From positions 62,001-126,000 of the forward strand of contig NZ_JBISEP010000004.1 in NCBI RefSeq assembly GCF_044383835.1: a stretch of DNA of 64,000 bases. Direction: 5' to 3'. The notes below the pieces were generated by a model that worked only from the letters and a program-made list of their open reading frames with translations, ran no database searches and was not told the origin of the DNA. Positions 42,535 through 51,247 of the stretch are shown here, one piece after another (positions within the stretch are counted from its first letter, which is position 1; the number at the start of each line of letters is the position of its first letter). The position numbers were made by a program, and so were the translations under genes. The DNA comes from Paraliobacillus sp044383835 (GTDB lineage: Bacteria; Bacillota; Bacilli; Bacillales; Amphibacillaceae).

Positions 42535-43518
42535 TTAATATACTTTATCACCATTAAATATTGAGTTTTTGACAATGACATAATCAACTGTGCGAATTGC
42601 ATCTAAACGATTTCCACCTGCATAAGAAATAGAAGATTGTAAGTCTTGCTTCATTTCTGAAAGTGTATCAGCTAAAGCACCTTTATGTTCAACATACATT
42701 TTCTTACCTTCAACATTCTTTTTCTCACCTTTTTGAAACTCAGATGCAGAGCCGAAATATTCTTTATAAAGTTTGCCATCTTTTTCGATTGTTTCACCTG
42801 GAGATTCTTCATGACCAGCAAATAAAGAACCGATCATGACCATAGATGCGCCAAATCGAATCGATTTGGCAATATCACCGTGTGTTCGAATACCTCCGTC
42901 CGCAATGATAGGTTTACTAGCTGCTTTCGCACACCATCTTAATGCCGCTAATTGCCAGCCACCCGTACCGAATCCGGTTTTCATCTTCGTAATACAAACT
43001 TTTCCTGGACCAATTCCCACTTTTGTTGCATCAGCACCTGCATTTTCAAGTTCTCTAACTGCTTCCGGTGTTCCTACATTACCAGCTATTACGAACGTAG
43101 TCGGTAAATAATATTTGATATGTTGAATCATTTCAATCACGGCAGTTGAGTGACCGTGTGCAATATCAATAGTTATATAGTCAGGTATTAATTGCTGATC
43201 CGCTAACTCTTTAATAAAATCATATTCTTCATATTTCACTCCAACACTTATTGATGCGATTAAATTTTGAGCGTGCATATCTTTAATAAAATCGATTCGC
43301 TTTTCGGGTTGGAATCGGTGCATAACATAAAAATAATTATTTTTTGCTAAAAACAATGCTATTTTTTCATCTATAATAGTTTGCATGTTAGCTGGTACTA
43401 CTGGTAGATCAAAAGTATGCTTTCCTAAAGTGATATTTGTATCACACTGAGAACGACTATTCACAATACATTTTGCGGGAATTAACTGTATATCTTCATA
43501 ATCAAATACATTTTCCAA
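42535..43518 (-). CDS. guaC: GMP reductase
   Basis: 327 aa, nearly colinear with B. subtilis GuaC. It converts GMP to IMP with NADPH in purine salvage. GGWQLAALRWCAKAAS and the active-site loop GIGPGKVCITKMKTG with its catalytic cysteine are intact; ADGGIRTHGDIAKS and GSLFAGHEESPG bind the nucleotide. TTG at 43518 is the likely start (AGGAG eight bases upstream, giving MENVFDYEDIQ as in B. subtilis); a GTG three codons earlier overlaps the ribosome site. Confidence 0.95.
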   Translation of the reverse strand: MENVFDYEDIQLIPAKCIVNSRSQCDTNITLGKHTFDLPVVPANMQTIIDEKIALFLAKNNYFYVMHRFQPEKRIDFIKDMHAQNLIASISVGVKYEEYDFIKELADQQLIPDYITIDIAHGHSTAVIEMIQHIKYYLPTTFVIAGNVGTPEAVRELENAGADATKVGIGPGKVCITKMKTGFGTGGWQLAALRWCAKAASKPIIADGGIRTHGDIAKSIRFGASMVMIGSLFAGHEESPGETIEKDGKLYKEYFGSASEFQKGEKKNVEGKKMYVEHKGALADTLSEMKQDLQSSISYAGGNRLDAIRTVDYVIVKNSIFNGDKVY

Positions 43519-43580
43519 TATTAACACTCCTAAAAACGAATAATAATAACGTCGGGAAACAAAAACGTTCGTACTATCAT

Positions 43581-43609
43581 AATTTAACCTATTTTTTGAT
43601 TCTTGTCAA
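43581..43609 (-). promoter_or_regulatory. promoter of guaC
   Basis: On the minus strand TTGACA (43609-43604), 17-bp spacer, TAAATT (43586-43581). Confidence 0.7.
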
Positions 43610-43657
43610 AAAGGGTACGAAACTTCTGTCCCAAAAATATTTTATTGAGCATTTATC

Positions 43658-43686
43658 TTGAAACTGAGATATTTATTTAGTATTAT
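43658..43686 (+). promoter_or_regulatory. promoter of wrbA
   Basis: TTGAAA (43658-43663), 17-bp spacer, TATTAT (43681-43686), about 95 bp before the start. Confidence 0.65.
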
Positions 43687-43779
43687 TTATTTAGAAGTCG
43701 AGATAATAAGTGCAATACTACTCGATTTGGGTTATTAGGTTAAGTAGTCTAATGATAAAAAACAAAGGAGAGATATATT

Positions 43780-44379
43780 ATGGTAAAAGTAGCAGTTGTA
43801 TATTACAGTTCAACAGGAATTAATTATCAATTAGCAAATTGGGCGGAAGAAGCAGCAAAAGAAGCTGGTGCAGAGGTTCGGCTAGTTCGTGCACCTGAGA
43901 ATGCTCCGGAAGCAGCTGTTGCATCGAACGAAGCATGGAAAGCGCATATTGAAGCTACAAAAGATGTTCCTGAAGTAACTTCTGATGATCTTGAGTGGGC
44001 TGATGGTATTATCTTTAGTGTTCCAACTAGATTTGGTAGTATACCGTCCCAAATGAAATCAGTAATTGATTCACAAGGAGGACTTTGGGCTTCTGGAAAA
44101 ACAGTGAATAAAGTAGTAACTGCGATGACTTCCGCTTCTAATTCACATGGTGGTCAAGAAGCAACATTACTTAATTTGTATACCTCGCTGATGCATTGGG
44201 GTGCAATCATTGTACCTCCAGGCTATTCTGATCAGTCTGTTTTTGCTGTAGGTGGTAATCCTTATGGAACAAGTGTTACTCAAGGGCAAGATGGAAAGAT
44301 GGTCGAGGATGCTGAAGCGGCTGTCAAACATCAGGCAAAACGATTAGTACAAACAACTAAAAAAATAGTAAATGGATAG
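43780..44379 (+). CDS. wrbA: WrbA-type NAD(P)H:quinone oxidoreductase
   Basis: 199 aa flavodoxin-fold enzyme. FMN phosphate loop YYSSTGINYQLA near residues 8-19, FSVPTRFGSIPSQMKSVID and the TSASNSHGGQEATL segment are WrbA hallmarks, as is the late PYGTSVTQG. It reduces quinones by two electrons, protecting against semiquinone radicals. Single gene with its own promoter, followed by a dispersed element. Confidence 0.9.
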   Translation: MVKVAVVYYSSTGINYQLANWAEEAAKEAGAEVRLVRAPENAPEAAVASNEAWKAHIEATKDVPEVTSDDLEWADGIIFSVPTRFGSIPSQMKSVIDSQGGLWASGKTVNKVVTAMTSASNSHGGQEATLLNLYTSLMHWGAIIVPPGYSDQSVFAVGGNPYGTSVTQGQDGKMVEDAEAAVKHQAKRLVQTTKKIVNG

Positions 44380-44387
44380 AAATTTTT

Positions 44388-44595
44388 AAAAAGAGACTGG
44401 GACATAAGTAAAAGGTGATTATCAAAAGACGAATTTTAATTCTGAAAAGAAGAATTAAAATTCGTCTATTTGTTTGGAGCAACCATTTAGCTGCGGAAAG
44501 GGAGTGCATTTCCACAGCGGCGTTTGTTCTGCTACATTAAAATAAATGTTCGGATTTTCTCTTTAGAAATGTTGTTTTGTCCTAGCCTTTTTTTA
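44388..44595. repeat. full copy of a 208-bp dispersed element with imperfect terminal inverted repeats
   Basis: Left end AAAAAGAGACTGGGACATAA, right end (reverse complement) AAAAAAAGGCTAGGACAAAA. Inside: a 17-bp perfect hairpin (AGACGAATTTTAATTCT, 44427-44443, with 44451-44467) and a GC-rich hairpin GCTGCGGAAA...TTTCCACAGC (44491-44516). Non-coding. Partial copies at 5513-5590 and 61658-61770. The GACTGGGACATAA end resembles intergenic repeats I recall from other Firmicutes. Confidence 0.72.
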
Positions 44596-44853
44596 TAATC
44601 CAACATGTAGTGCCTTTTTGAAAATGTAATGAGATATTTCATAAATCCCTATTAAAATTTGAAATTAAAACATGGAAGAGGCGATCTTGCGAAAGAATAA
44701 GCGTGTTTGGTAGAATAACTAGAAAAAGGTCGACCAGTATTTATTTATCGATCTTTTTCCATGTTGTAATAAATAGAACTTTTTTTAAAAAAGTTCTATT
44801 TTAGTCCTCGTATTTGGTAGAATATATAGTAGTTGAAGCTAGGAGTGGTTAAT
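44596..44853. other. intergenic hairpins before the CBS gene
   Basis: Two hairpins stand in series: GAAAAAGGTCGA with TCGATCTTTTTC (44722-44759) and AAATAGAACTTTTTT with AAAAAAGTTCTATTT (44771-44802). Either could end an upstream transcript. The next gene starts 50 bp later. Confidence 0.6.
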
Positions 44854-45552
44854 TTGACAAATGCAGATCGTTTTATTATTGCGTTTAATAAAATAGAAAA
44901 GTTTTTTGATAAAGAAATAGCTGAAAAAAAATACATACCCTTTTATCGTGCTGTCCAACGTTTACGTCATACGAATTCAGTAGTACAAAGGTACAAGGAT
45001 GATTTGCTGGAGTTTTCAGAATTGCGTAATGCAATTATCCACGAAAGAACAGAGACACATTATGCTATTGCAGAACCTCATGATCAAATTGTGATGCAAA
45101 TTGAAAAAATTGCTCAAGAACTTACTGCTCCAAAATTGGTCATTCCGACTTTTTCAAAACATTTATATATGCTAGATGGAAGGGATACGTTTGAGAAAGT
45201 ATTACATAGTATTAAACAAACTAGTTATTCACAATTCCCAGTTTATCGCAACGAGCAATTTGTTGGTTTACTAACAGATAAACAGATAACTCAATGGTTA
45301 GCTAGAAACACAAATAAAACTTTTGAAACACTATTGAACACTCAAATATTGGATCTAATTAAAAGTGATCGAGATGTAAGGAATTATGTGTTCATCAATC
45401 AACAAATGACAATTTATGAAGCAGAAGATATATTTCTTAAGCAATTAAAACACAAAAAACGATTGGATGCTTTACTAATTACAGAAACAGGGAAGCAAAC
45501 AGAACAATTATTAGGAATGGTCACGACAAATGATTTAATTCATATACCATAA
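44854..45552 (+). CDS. CBS-pair protein with HEPN-like N-terminal domain
   Basis: 232 aa. The N-terminal 100 residues are all-helical and end in LRNAIIHER, where R58-N59-xxx-H63 is the RNxxxH motif of HEPN ribonuclease-type domains. Residues about 110-232 form a tandem CBS pair (HLYMLDGRDTFEKVLHSIKQTSYSQFPVYRNEQFVGLLT, and LLGMVTTNDLIHI), which usually senses adenine nucleotides. No antitoxin is adjacent. Start is TTG 44854 with AGGAG eight bases upstream. Catalysis is a hypothesis only. Confidence 0.7.
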   Translation: MTNADRFIIAFNKIEKFFDKEIAEKKYIPFYRAVQRLRHTNSVVQRYKDDLLEFSELRNAIIHERTETHYAIAEPHDQIVMQIEKIAQELTAPKLVIPTFSKHLYMLDGRDTFEKVLHSIKQTSYSQFPVYRNEQFVGLLTDKQITQWLARNTNKTFETLLNTQILDLIKSDRDVRNYVFINQQMTIYEAEDIFLKQLKHKKRLDALLITETGKQTEQLLGMVTTNDLIHIP

Positions 45553-45598
45553 GCTAGCGGTGATACATGAGAGATAAGTTGTTTACTCTAGCGTGTAA

Positions 45599-45934
45599 TC
45601 ATTCATAATATCCAACGTATAATTGTTTTATTTTTTCTTCAAATGGTTTTAATGGTACGATTCTTGCTCCACGATAATATTCTTTTCCTTCAACAAAAAC
45701 TAATATAACTGGTACCGTGAAGATAGAGAAAGCACCTGCAACTTCAGGAACTGCGTCAGCACTAACTTGTGTAGTTGAAATCTTAGGGTACTTTTCCATA
45801 ATTGTTTCAATTTGCGGCAATAAGCTATGACACACACTGCATTGCTTTTTTGAAATATAAACGAGAGAAACATCGTTTGCTTGAATAAATGTATTTAGTT
45901 GCTCCATCGATTTGATTTTGGTAAAAGCAGTCAT
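45599..45934 (-). CDS. thioredoxin-like protein (YdbP-like)
   Basis: 111 aa thioredoxin fold. The active site is C32-S-V-C35 (SKKQCSVCHSLLP) and the cis-proline loop is IFTVPVILVFVEG. The CSVC dipeptide differs from CGPC of true thioredoxin, so redox potential and partners will differ. No signal peptide. Convergent with the CBS gene and divergent from a chemoreceptor gene. Confidence 0.85.
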   Translation of the reverse strand: MTAFTKIKSMEQLNTFIQANDVSLVYISKKQCSVCHSLLPQIETIMEKYPKISTTQVSADAVPEVAGAFSIFTVPVILVFVEGKEYYRGARIVPLKPFEEKIKQLYVGYYE

Positions 45935-46017
45935 GAAAATTCACCTCAAAATGTTATCATTATTACAATTAAATCATATTTAAATTATTTTTCATACTAT
46001 TTTAAACTAAACAGCTA

Positions 46018-46044
46018 TTAATATTTTTTGGAAAAAGTCGATAT
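46018..46044 (+). promoter_or_regulatory. sigma-D-like promoter of third chemoreceptor gene
   Basis: TTAA (46018-46021), 15-bp spacer, GTCGATAT (46037-46044), one mismatch from the sigma-D -10. Confidence 0.6.
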
Positions 46045-46083
46045 AAGTATAGAAATGAAATTTTATTGTAAGGAGATACATAC

Positions 46084-47781
46084 ATGAAGAAGCTTATACA
46101 GTTTAAATCTTTACGTACAAAGATATTAGTTGGTTTTCTATTTTTAGTTCTACTTATTTTAGGGTATAGCACATTTACTATTATAACCAATTATAAGATG
46201 GAATCGAGTATAGAAGGTATGACAGAACAAGATTTACAAACATTACTAACTGATGAAGAGTTAGTATTTAATGTTAATGAGCGTATCGGTTTAGCTAGGG
46301 GATATGTATTATATGGCGATTCTAGTTATCTAGAACGATTTAATGAAATTACCGAGGCAAGCAAAAAGATAGAAGAAGAAATCGCAAAGGATTCAAGTTT
46401 GAAAGAATTGAATCAACTTGCTGAGGCATCAGCTGAATGGCAACAACAATTAGAAAGAAACGTGTTTGCTGAATATAAGAGAGGTAACGAAGAAAAAGCA
46501 GCTAATTATTTAAAGAACACAGCAGAGCCTGTAGCACAAGAAATTATGGCCGATTTCAAAAAACATATAGATGAAAGAGAAGATATTATTGTATCAAATG
46601 CAAATGGAATTTTAAAAAGCTTTGAAATGGTTAACTTAGTTGGGTTTGTAGTTGCCGTTCTCATATTATTTGCTGCAATAGCAACAGGGATGTATGTTGC
46701 ACGTATTATTACAAAGCCAATTAAAAAAGTGAAAGAGCGGATGGTAAGCATTGCATCTGGTGATTTACAAGACGAACCGCTAGAAATACATACAAGAGAT
46801 GAAGTTGCAGAGCTTGTAGATGCAATGAATAGTATGCAAGCTAAAATAAAAGAAATTGTTAGTGAAATTCAATCTGTTTCAAATACTGTCTCTACTCAAA
46901 GTGATCAATTAACACAATCATCTGATCAAGTGAAAGAAGCAAGTGAACAAGTTGCTGTTACTATGGAAGAACTTTCGAGAGGTTCAGAATCTCAAGCGAA
47001 TACAACAAGTGATATCTCTACTTCTATGAGTGAGTTTGCACAAAAAATTACCGAAGCGAATAAGAAAGGCGAAAATATTTATCATTCTTCTAAAACAATG
47101 ACAGATTTAGTGTTTAATGGGAAACAAGAAATGGATAGTTCCATTCAACAAATGGCTAAAATTTATCAAGTAGTTTCAGATGCTGTGACCCAAGTGAAAG
47201 GGTTAGACGAGCAATCAAAAGAGATTACAAAACTAGTCAATGTAATTAAAGATGTAGCGGAGCAAACGAATTTACTAGCGCTAAATGCAGCCATTGAGGC
47301 AGCGCGTGCTGGGGAACATGGTCAAGGTTTTGCTGTAGTTGCTGATGAAGTGAGAAAGCTAGCAGAACAAGTAGCTAACTCTGTAACAGACATTACTCGG
47401 ATTGTAACAACCGTTCAAACAGAAACAGACCAAGTGACCACATCATTAGAAGGTGGACATAAAGAAGTGGAAACAGGAATGAACCAAGTTGTAAATACGG
47501 GTGGTATTTTCGAGCAAATTGATACTGAATTACAGACACTAGCATCGGAAATTAAAGATATATCGAGCAATCTGTCTGATATTAACAATAACAGTGAACA
47601 AATGAGTAGTGGATTAGAAGATATAGCTTCTGTTTCGGAAGAATCGGCAGCTGGAATTGAACAAACTGCAGCATCTATACAAGAAACTAGCAGTTCGATG
47701 GAAGAAGTTGCGAATAATTCTAATAAACTAGCAAAATTAGCAGAACAGTTAAAACTACTAGTCAAAAAATTCAAACTTTAA
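46084..47781 (+). CDS. methyl-accepting chemotaxis protein (4HB sensor)
   Basis: 565 aa, same layout and length as the receptor at 38308: TM1 (about 12-32), helical-bundle sensor (33-180), TM2 (about 184-206), HAMP, signalling tip EQTNLLALNAAIEAARAGEH. The two proteins share many stretches (MSNTxxARGYxLYxD-like GLARGYVLYGDSSYLERF against SLVRGYLLYDDVEYRKEF), which points to a lineage-specific duplication. Ribosome site AAGGAG. Confidence 0.9.
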   Translation: MKKLIQFKSLRTKILVGFLFLVLLILGYSTFTIITNYKMESSIEGMTEQDLQTLLTDEELVFNVNERIGLARGYVLYGDSSYLERFNEITEASKKIEEEIAKDSSLKELNQLAEASAEWQQQLERNVFAEYKRGNEEKAANYLKNTAEPVAQEIMADFKKHIDEREDIIVSNANGILKSFEMVNLVGFVVAVLILFAAIATGMYVARIITKPIKKVKERMVSIASGDLQDEPLEIHTRDEVAELVDAMNSMQAKIKEIVSEIQSVSNTVSTQSDQLTQSSDQVKEASEQVAVTMEELSRGSESQANTTSDISTSMSEFAQKITEANKKGENIYHSSKTMTDLVFNGKQEMDSSIQQMAKIYQVVSDAVTQVKGLDEQSKEITKLVNVIKDVAEQTNLLALNAAIEAARAGEHGQGFAVVADEVRKLAEQVANSVTDITRIVTTVQTETDQVTTSLEGGHKEVETGMNQVVNTGGIFEQIDTELQTLASEIKDISSNLSDINNNSEQMSSGLEDIASVSEESAAGIEQTAASIQETSSSMEEVANNSNKLAKLAEQLKLLVKKFKL

Positions 47782-47787
47782 TTTAGT

Positions 47788-47846
47788 AAGTAAAATCCGA
47801 TCAGATGGTCGGATTTTACTTATGCAAATAAATCGTATTTATTTGC
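47788..47846 (+). terminator. double hairpin terminator after chemoreceptor
   Basis: AAGTAAAATCCGA/TCGGATTTTACTT (47788-47821) followed directly by GCAAATAAAT/ATTTATTTGC (47824-47846). Confidence 0.78.
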
Positions 47847-47945
47847 AAAGACAAAAGTGTCATAAAAAATTTAAAATTATTTTTTTCTGCATTTCTACCT
47901 ATATGAATAGTTTGATAAAAGGTTAGCAAGATAAGACTATCTTAA

Positions 47946-47974
47946 TTGCGGCTAAAAATTAATTCATGTATAAT
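47946..47974 (+). promoter_or_regulatory. promoter of the mrp operon
   Basis: TTGCGG (47946-47951), 17-bp spacer, TATAAT (47969-47974), 95 bp before mrpA. Confidence 0.68.
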
Positions 47975-48068
47975 TTTATTGTGCTTGCATGTTATTTGTA
48001 ATAAAACTATGTGTGTGTAGTGTATAACGGTAGAATAAGGTTTTTAATTTTTGAGGAGGTATGGGTTC

Positions 48069-50486
48069 TTGTCATTCTTACATATAGCAATTATAGCCCC
48101 TTTTTTATTTGCGCTAATAATCCCGTTTTTTTATAAAAAAATTTCAACCATTCATACGGGGTGGTTCGTGCTAGTTTTACCGACTGTGTTATTTGTTTAT
48201 TTATTTACATTTATTCCAACAATGGCAGATGGTGGGGTAGTAACACATCTTCTGAATTGGGTCCCGTCTTTAGGGATTAATTTCAATATCCATTTAGATG
48301 GTTTAGCATTATTATTTGCATTATTAATCACTGGTATTGGTGTCTTAGTTGTTTTATATTCTATCTTCTACCTGGATAAAAACAAAGAATCACTACATAA
48401 TTTTTATTTTTACTTATTAATGTTTATGGGAGCAATGTTAGGTGTAGTTCTTTCTGGGAACTTAATGGTTTTATATGTGTTTTGGGAGCTAACTAGCCTT
48501 TCGTCAGCGTTACTCATCGGATATTGGTACGATCGGGAAAAATCTCGTTATGGTGCTCAAAAGTCGATGTTAATTACAGTCTCAGGCGGTTTTGCAATGC
48601 TTGCTGGTTTTTCTTTACTTTATGTAATGACTGGCACATTTACTATAACTGAGATCATTGCACAAGCTAGTGTTGTTGCTGAAAGCAGCTTATTCGTTCC
48701 TGCAATGTTGTTAGTCTTAGCAGGTGCATTTACAAAATCAGCACAGTTTCCGTTTCATATTTGGTTACCTGATGCAATGGAGGCCCCGACACCCGTAAGT
48801 GCTTATCTACACTCTGCCACGATGGTGAAGGCAGGTATTTATTTGGTTGCTCGTCTAAGTCCTGTGTTTTCTGGTTCATCTGAGTGGTTTTGGCTTGTCT
48901 CAGGATTTGGGTTGTTCACATTACTATGGGGATCCTTTAATGCCGTACGACAAACAGATTTAAAATCAATCTTAGCTTATTCAACAATTAGCCAACTAGG
49001 TATGATAATGAGTATGCTCGGTGTAGGATCTGCCGCAGCCTTTTATGGCTATAAAGCTGGATTTACTGCTGCGACGATAGCTGCGGTTTTCCATTTGATT
49101 AACCATTCTACCTTTAAGGGTAGTTTGTTCATGGTTGCAGGTATTGTCGACCATGAAACGGGAACAAGAGATATTCGGAAACTTGGTGGATTAATGACTT
49201 TTATGCCGATTACGTTCACGATTGCCGTTATCGGTGCCTTTTCCATGGCAGGAATTTATCCGTTCAATGGGTTCTTGAGTAAGGAAATGTTCTTAGAAAG
49301 CATGTTGCATGCAACAGATATTACTAGCTTCAATATGCAGTCGCTTGGGGTGTTATTCCCAGTCATTGCATGGGTTGCAAGTGTATTCACATTTGTTTAT
49401 AGTATGATACTTGTATTTAAAACGTTTAGAGGAAATTATCAACCAGAAAAACTGGAGAAAAAACCACACGAAGCACCTATTGGTATGTTAATACCACCGA
49501 TTATATTAGCAAGCCTTGTTGTATTTTTTGGTTTTTTCCCAAATGTACTATCAAATACGATTATCGAACCAGCAGTGAAGGCAATCTATCCTGCATCATT
49601 AACTGGAATAGACAACTTTGATATTCATATTAAGGCGTGGCATGGTTTTAATTTTCCACCATTGTACATGACGCTTACTATTATTGCAGTTGGTATAGTG
49701 ATGTATTTAACATTAGCTAAATGGAAAAAGATCTATGCGTTTTTACGTTTGCATAAAAAAGATCCGATTAATTATATATATGACGGTTTCTTAGACAAAT
49801 TAGTTTCGGGTTCAGCTAAAGTAACCAATTTTCAAATGACAGGGTTACTTCGTGATTACTTCGTTTACATGAATGTATTCTTAATTGCTTTAGGATTCTA
49901 TACGTTATATCATTTCAATGCATTTGCTATTGATACAGCAAATGTTGCGCCGATACCGATCTACGTATGGCTACTTGTAGGCGTAATCGCTGCTGCTGCA
50001 CTTGTAGTGCCATTCATTAACAATCGTGTTGCAGCGATTATCTCTGTTGGGTTTGTAGGTTTTCTCGTTGCGTTATTCTTCGTTATGTTCCATGCGCCCG
50101 ATCTTGCATTAACCCAATTGCTTGTCGAAACAGTAACAACAGCATTATTCTTGTTATGTTTTTATCATTTGCCAGAGTTGCGAAAAGAGAAGTCCAAGCC
50201 AACTTTTAAATGGGTGAATGTGTTCATTTCTTTAGGCGTGGGTTCATTGGTAACAACGATGGCACTTAGTGCAATGGAATTTGGAAATAAAAAACCATTT
50301 GAGGCTATTTCTAATTACTTCATTGAAAATTCACATGACCTCGGTGGCGGTGATAACGTCGTTAACGTTATTTTAGTTGATTTTCGTGGAATGGATACAA
50401 TGTTGGAAATCCTTGTGCTAGGTATCGCGGCACTAGGTGTTGTAACTTTAATCAAATTAAGAATGAACGGAAAGGAAGATGTATAA
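48069..50486 (+). CDS. mrpA: Na+/H+ antiporter subunit A
   Basis: 805 aa, about 21 helices, colinear with B. subtilis MrpA. It joins an NuoL-like proton channel module (FWELTSLSSALLIGYWYDREKSRYGAQKSM and KSAQFPFHIWLPDAMEAPTPVSAYLHSATMVKAG with the key lysines) to a C-terminal MbhD/MbhE-like region (HDLGGGDNVVNVILVDFRGMDT). It is essential for Na+ export and alkaline pH tolerance. TTG 48069 is the start, nine bases after GAGGAGG. First of a seven-gene operon. Confidence 0.95.
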   Translation: MSFLHIAIIAPFLFALIIPFFYKKISTIHTGWFVLVLPTVLFVYLFTFIPTMADGGVVTHLLNWVPSLGINFNIHLDGLALLFALLITGIGVLVVLYSIFYLDKNKESLHNFYFYLLMFMGAMLGVVLSGNLMVLYVFWELTSLSSALLIGYWYDREKSRYGAQKSMLITVSGGFAMLAGFSLLYVMTGTFTITEIIAQASVVAESSLFVPAMLLVLAGAFTKSAQFPFHIWLPDAMEAPTPVSAYLHSATMVKAGIYLVARLSPVFSGSSEWFWLVSGFGLFTLLWGSFNAVRQTDLKSILAYSTISQLGMIMSMLGVGSAAAFYGYKAGFTAATIAAVFHLINHSTFKGSLFMVAGIVDHETGTRDIRKLGGLMTFMPITFTIAVIGAFSMAGIYPFNGFLSKEMFLESMLHATDITSFNMQSLGVLFPVIAWVASVFTFVYSMILVFKTFRGNYQPEKLEKKPHEAPIGMLIPPIILASLVVFFGFFPNVLSNTIIEPAVKAIYPASLTGIDNFDIHIKAWHGFNFPPLYMTLTIIAVGIVMYLTLAKWKKIYAFLRLHKKDPINYIYDGFLDKLVSGSAKVTNFQMTGLLRDYFVYMNVFLIALGFYTLYHFNAFAIDTANVAPIPIYVWLLVGVIAAAALVVPFINNRVAAIISVGFVGFLVALFFVMFHAPDLALTQLLVETVTTALFLLCFYHLPELRKEKSKPTFKWVNVFISLGVGSLVTTMALSAMEFGNKKPFEAISNYFIENSHDLGGGDNVVNVILVDFRGMDTMLEILVLGIAALGVVTLIKLRMNGKEDV

Positions 50487-50909
50487 ATGAAGAATAATCT
50501 ATCGTTGCATACTATTGCTCGAATTGCAGTTTTTATCATTCTTTCCTTTTCCATATATTTATTGTTTGCGGGTCATAATAATCCTGGGGGAGGATTTATT
50601 GGTGCATTAATGGCGGCAGCATCCATTGTTCTTTTATATATCAGTTTCGATTTAAAGACGATTAAATCGGTGCTCCCATTTTATTATCCTTATTTTATAG
50701 CTACTGGTTTAATACTAGCGATGGGAACTGGAGTAAGCAGTGTGTTTTTTGGTTACCCGTTCCTAACTCAGTTTTTTAAGTATGCAACTTTACCAATCTT
50801 AGGAGAGGTTGAGTTAACGACTGCATTGGTATTTGATATTGGTGTATTCATCGTCGTAATTGGAGTTGCTTTACTGATTATTACAACGATTGCGGAGGAT
50901 GATGCGTAA
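50487..50909 (+). CDS. mrpB: Na+/H+ antiporter subunit B
   Basis: 140 aa, four helices, MnhB domain: IARIAVFIILSFSIYLLFAGHNNPGGGFIGALMAA is the family signature. Begins immediately after the mrpA stop and shares one base with mrpC. Part of the multi-subunit Mrp complex. Confidence 0.94.
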   Translation: MKNNLSLHTIARIAVFIILSFSIYLLFAGHNNPGGGFIGALMAAASIVLLYISFDLKTIKSVLPFYYPYFIATGLILAMGTGVSSVFFGYPFLTQFFKYATLPILGEVELTTALVFDIGVFIVVIGVALLIITTIAEDDA

Positions 50910-51247
50910 TGGAAATTTTGATTGCTGTTTTAATTGGTATCTTGTTCTCGGTTGCAACGTATTTAATATTAACGAAAAGCTTATTTCGAGTTGTACTTGG
51001 AACAGTATTACTATCCCATGGTGCACACCTCCTTATTTTGACGATGGGTGGTTTAGGCGGAGGGTCTGCGCCATTGTTAGGTGAAGAAGCTGCTAGCTAT
51101 ACAGATCCTTTACCCCAAGCGTTAATATTAACTGCAATTGTTATAAGCTTTGGTATGACTGCGTTATTATTAGTAATGACCTATCGAACGTATAAAGTAC
51201 ATCAGACAGATGATTTAGATCAATTAAGGGGAAGATCAGATGAGTAA
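50909..51247 (+). CDS. mrpC: Na+/H+ antiporter subunit C
   Basis: 112 aa, NuoK-like, three helices: LTKSLFRVVLGTVLLSHGAHLLILTMGG and DPLPQALILTAIVISFGMTAL are the conserved parts. Overlaps the mrpD start by 8 bp. Confidence 0.94.
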   Translation: MEILIAVLIGILFSVATYLILTKSLFRVVLGTVLLSHGAHLLILTMGGLGGGSAPLLGEEAASYTDPLPQALILTAIVISFGMTALLLVMTYRTYKVHQTDDLDQLRGRSDE

